Both the position numbers and the translations under genes were made by a program. The notes under the pieces are model-generated. The model had not been told where the DNA came from and searched no databases. It saw only the letters and a program-made list of their open reading frames with translations. Positions 6,419-7,914 of a stretch of DNA of 7,914 nucleotides are shown piece by piece. Source of the DNA: Actinomycetes bacterium (GTDB taxonomy: Bacteria; Actinomycetota; Actinomycetes; Actinomycetales; Microbacteriaceae); NCBI GenBank assembly GCA_023390155.1, contig JAEWDJ010000101.1:1-7914 (forward strand). The letters are read 5' to 3'. Positions within the stretch are counted from its first letter, which is position 1, and the number at the start of each line of letters is the position of its first letter.

Positions 6419-6703
6419 TCAGCCCCAGAGAGCCGCGGCGGCATTCTCCGCCTCGGCCGCAGCGTCGTCGGCGGCCGTCAGAGCGCCGATGGCCTGGGCG
6501 AGGGTCTGCGCCATCGCCGCGGTGTCGCGCTGCCATGTGTCGTGGGCGACGTCGAAGGCGCGCTGGGCCTCGCCGGACCAGCTGTCGCGCAGCCGGTCCG
6601 CCGCCGCCGCGAGCTGCCCGAGCTCGTGCTCGATCGCGGTCTGAGCGCGCTGGAGCCGGTGGACCGTCGCGTCGATCGCGGCACCGTCCCCCGAGATGCT
6701 CAT
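6419..6703 (-). CDS. WXG100 family (ESAT-6-like) protein
   Basis: This 94-aa protein has the hallmark length of the family and a central W42-S43-G44 (WXG) turn. Long Ala-rich amphipathic helices flank the turn (about residues 8-40 and 46-90). WXG100 proteins form helical-hairpin dimers and are secreted by, or act as targeting partners for, type VII (ESX/Esx-like) secretion systems. The C-terminus ends ...AENAAAALWG and has no YxxxD/E export signal. The signal may be carried by a partner, and chaperoning the neighbouring toxin is an inference. The start at ATG 6703 overlaps the stop of the upstream gene by 4 bp (ATGA), and GGAG at 6709-6712 gives a good ribosome site 5 nt away. It is the last gene of a three-gene unit; no secretion-machine genes are in view. 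A longer frame upstream of 6703 is a shadow of the immunity gene. Confidence 0.88.
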   Translation of the reverse strand: MSISGDGAAIDATVHRLQRAQTAIEHELGQLAAAADRLRDSWSGEAQRAFDVAHDTWQRDTAAMAQTLAQAIGALTAADDAAAEAENAAAALWG

Positions 6704-7176
6704 TCGTACTCCGAGAAGTCGAGCCAGCGCAGGGGGTATTGGTCGGGGACGCGGTCGGTCTGGAAGTAGCCGTAGAAGACGTCGGTGGCTTGCTCGGCGG
6801 TGAAGACTTCGTGGGGGTAGTAGAAGAACTCGTTGCCGCCGATGATCACGGTCTCGGACGGCTCGCCGCTGTAGTCGCCACCGGGCCGGCCGACGGCGTA
6901 CTGCCGTTCCTTGCCGTCGTCTTCGACGTAGCGGACCTCGAGGGCCATGCGGTCGGCGGTGCCGCCGGCCTGGAGGTAGGAGTGTGACCGCTCGGCGTGG
7001 TCGATCGAGGCGATGTCCTCGCCATGGAGCGCGCGCTCCAGCGAGTACGACCACCGCTCGGTCCCATCCATCAGGGACAGCATGCGGTGGATCGCATCGC
7101 GATAGGGCATGAAGCGGTCGATGACGAAGGACCGGTTGCGGCCGTTGGTCATCTGGATGTGAGATTTGGGGGGCAT
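6700..7176 (-). CDS. Putative immunity protein (Imm1-like) of polymorphic toxin
   Basis: From ATG 7176 the protein is 158 aa; GTG one codon earlier (7179) is an alternative. The ATG overlaps the toxin's stop (TGATG), which implies translational coupling. It is acidic and soluble, with no signal peptide or membrane segment, as expected for a cytosolic antitoxin. The C-terminal half (about 76-158) has short strands (MALEVRYVED, SETVIIGG, EFFYYP), then a helix (TAEQATDVFYGYFQTD) and a Trp close to the end (YPLRWLDF). This order resembles the Imm1 family, where a helix and a TGxRPxxxxW-type tail close the domain. The family match is from memory and tentative. The immunity role is inferred mainly from its position directly after the toxin tip. 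Its base composition is moderately lower in GC than the linker part of the toxin gene (65% in a 60-bp hand count at 6721-6780). Confidence 0.65.
   Translation of the reverse strand: MPPKSHIQMTNGRNRSFVIDRFMPYRDAIHRMLSLMDGTERWSYSLERALHGEDIASIDHAERSHSYLQAGGTADRMALEVRYVEDDGKERQYAVGRPGGDYSGEPSETVIIGGNEFFYYPHEVFTAEQATDVFYGYFQTDRVPDQYPLRWLDFSEYE
6709..6712 (-). promoter_or_regulatory. Ribosome binding site GGAG of WXG100 gene
   Basis: On the minus strand GGAG is followed by TACGA and ATG (6703-6701), a good spacing. It lies inside the end of the upstream coding region and supports the ATGA-overlap start, hence translational coupling of the immunity-like and WXG100 genes. Confidence 0.6.
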
Positions 7177-7914
7177 CACGGCACCGTTTCTACTATGACG
7201 TCGACGATCTTGATCCGCTCACCGTTCAGTGTCGCCTCCGCGGGCGTGCCATTGACGACGAGATTGTCGAAAGTGCGCTGGGGCTCCGGGTAGCGTATCG
7301 ATCCGCTCTTGATCTCAACCCCGGTGAAGGTCCCGTCGGGATTCTTGATCAGGCCGTCGTAATAGCGCCCGTTCTCGGCGCCCTCCACCCGGGCCCTGAC
7401 CTTGGTGCGAATCACTTCGACGTTATTCTGTTCGGCCACTTTGTCGAGCCCGATCTCTTCCTTGTCGGCCGCGATGCGGTCCCCTCCGTTGCCGCTGGCA
7501 TAGTTTCCTAGGTCGTCGCGGCCGTCGCCGCGGTCGATCCCCTTCCGTTTCTCGACCGGCTCGACCGCATTGTCGCCCGACCCCGCCGCGACCGCCCGGT
7601 ACATCCCGTGCCCGACCGCGGTCGCCCCGGCCCCGATGGCTCCGGCGGCGGCGATGTTCAGCGGCACTCCGGCGACCGCGCCGATGCCGGTGGCATCCAG
7701 GGCGACCCCGCCGGCCTCCCCACCGGTGCCGAGGGCGATCAGGCCGAGGCCGCCGAGGATCTCCCAGAGGATGTCGGGGTGCTGGAGGAGCGCGTTGCCG
7801 AACGAGGCGACCGCGTTGACGAGGGTGGCGAACGTGTTCTGCGCCTGCCGTGCCTGCAGGTCCCACACCACGCCGAGGACCGCACCGGCGACCGCCCAGG
7901 AGTCCGGCTCGGTC
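7176..7914 (-). CDS. Polymorphic toxin, putative T7SS-secreted, C-terminal PD-(D/E)XK nuclease-like domain (5' truncated)
   Basis: The frame is open from the right edge (last full codon at 7911-7913) to the stop at 7176-7178. This gives 245 visible residues; the N-terminus is outside, and the in-frame GTG at 7871 is not the start. First comes a helical stretch (VVWDLQARQAQNTFATLV), then a Gly/Ala-rich hydrophobic segment (about 7581-7772, including LGGLGLIALGTGGEAGG and GVPLNIAAAGAIGAG). This pre-toxin linker is typical of actinobacterial T7SS-associated toxins. After a charged, Gly-rich hinge (EKRKGIDRGDGRDD), the tip (about 7179-7463) has a helix (DKEEIGLDKVAEQ), then RYYDGL with Asp at 7356-7358. 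VEIKSG follows, with Glu at 7314-7316 and Lys at 7308-7310, then more strands (IKIVDVIVETV). D...ExK after a helix fits a PD-(D/E)XK nuclease core, so it probably cuts DNA or RNA in rival cells. The nuclease type is inferred. The coupled gene downstream is the probable antidote. Confidence 0.78.
   Translation of the reverse strand, partial: TEPDSWAVAGAVLGVVWDLQARQAQNTFATLVNAVASFGNALLQHPDILWEILGGLGLIALGTGGEAGGVALDATGIGAVAGVPLNIAAAGAIGAGATAVGHGMYRAVAAGSGDNAVEPVEKRKGIDRGDGRDDLGNYASGNGGDRIAADKEEIGLDKVAEQNNVEVIRTKVRARVEGAENGRYYDGLIKNPDGTFTGVEIKSGSIRYPEPQRTFDNLVVNGTPAEATLNGERIKIVDVIVETVP

Noticed and set aside
5202..6536. Long minus-strand frame (444 codons) over the SDR gene, and plus-strand frame at 5846-6769
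   Set aside because: Both are low-information shadows of the SDR and WXG100 genes; the SDR frame alone carries GGTGQIG and YxxxK.
6704..7054. Upstream extension of the WXG100 frame
   Set aside because: It overlaps the immunity gene fully and is Arg/His-rich; WXG100 proteins are about 100 aa, and ATG 6703 has a good ribosome site.
7581..7772. Gly/Ala-rich hydrophobic segment as an independent membrane protein
   Set aside because: It is continuous with the toxin frame on both sides and matches the usual pre-toxin linker, so it is not a separate gene.
7423..7866. Minus-strand Arg-rich frame inside the toxin gene
   Set aside because: Shadow of the hydrophobic linker in another frame; no domain visible.

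Overview
The window is very GC-rich (most stretches about 70-80% by eye, with G/C in almost every third codon position). It looks like a high-GC actinobacterial chromosome, most likely Microbacteriaceae-like. That guess rests on codon use, gene content, TANNNT -10 boxes placed directly before start codons, and a WXG100 locus; it is not a species identification. No tRNA, rRNA, CRISPR array, IS element or transposase was seen.

Left part (2-2265, + strand): the 3' end of an ABC-2 type drug/antibiotic exporter permease is followed 8 bp later by a small MarR/GbsR-like winged-helix regulator, probably co-transcribed and likely controlling the exporter. After a 111-bp gap with a hairpin and a tandem octamer comes a small four-helix membrane protein of unknown role.

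Middle part (2270-5292, + strand): a complete cytosolic M13 (neprilysin/PepO/Zmp1-type) metallopeptidase has all its zinc and substrate residues and apparently a leaderless promoter. It ends in a perfect 13-bp hairpin terminator. A 12-bp palindrome and a -10 box follow immediately, leading into a class A beta-lactamase-fold serine hydrolase that has SxxK, SDN and KTG but no signal peptide and no Glu166.

Right part (5306-7914, - strand): a convergent SDR/NAD-dependent epimerase-type protein, again with a leaderless-type promoter, lies next to a three-gene, translationally coupled cassette. In transcription order the cassette is the C-terminal part of a polymorphic toxin (5' end outside the window), a probable immunity protein with Imm1-like features, and a WXG100 (ESAT-6-like) protein. 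The toxin ends in a candidate PD-(D/E)XK nuclease domain. The toxin tip is clearly less GC-rich than its own upstream linker and the immunity gene moderately so, which fits a laterally exchanged toxin-tip/immunity module. This type VII secretion-linked cassette is the most interesting part of the window. The domain architecture is of a known kind, but I cannot name the exact toxin family.
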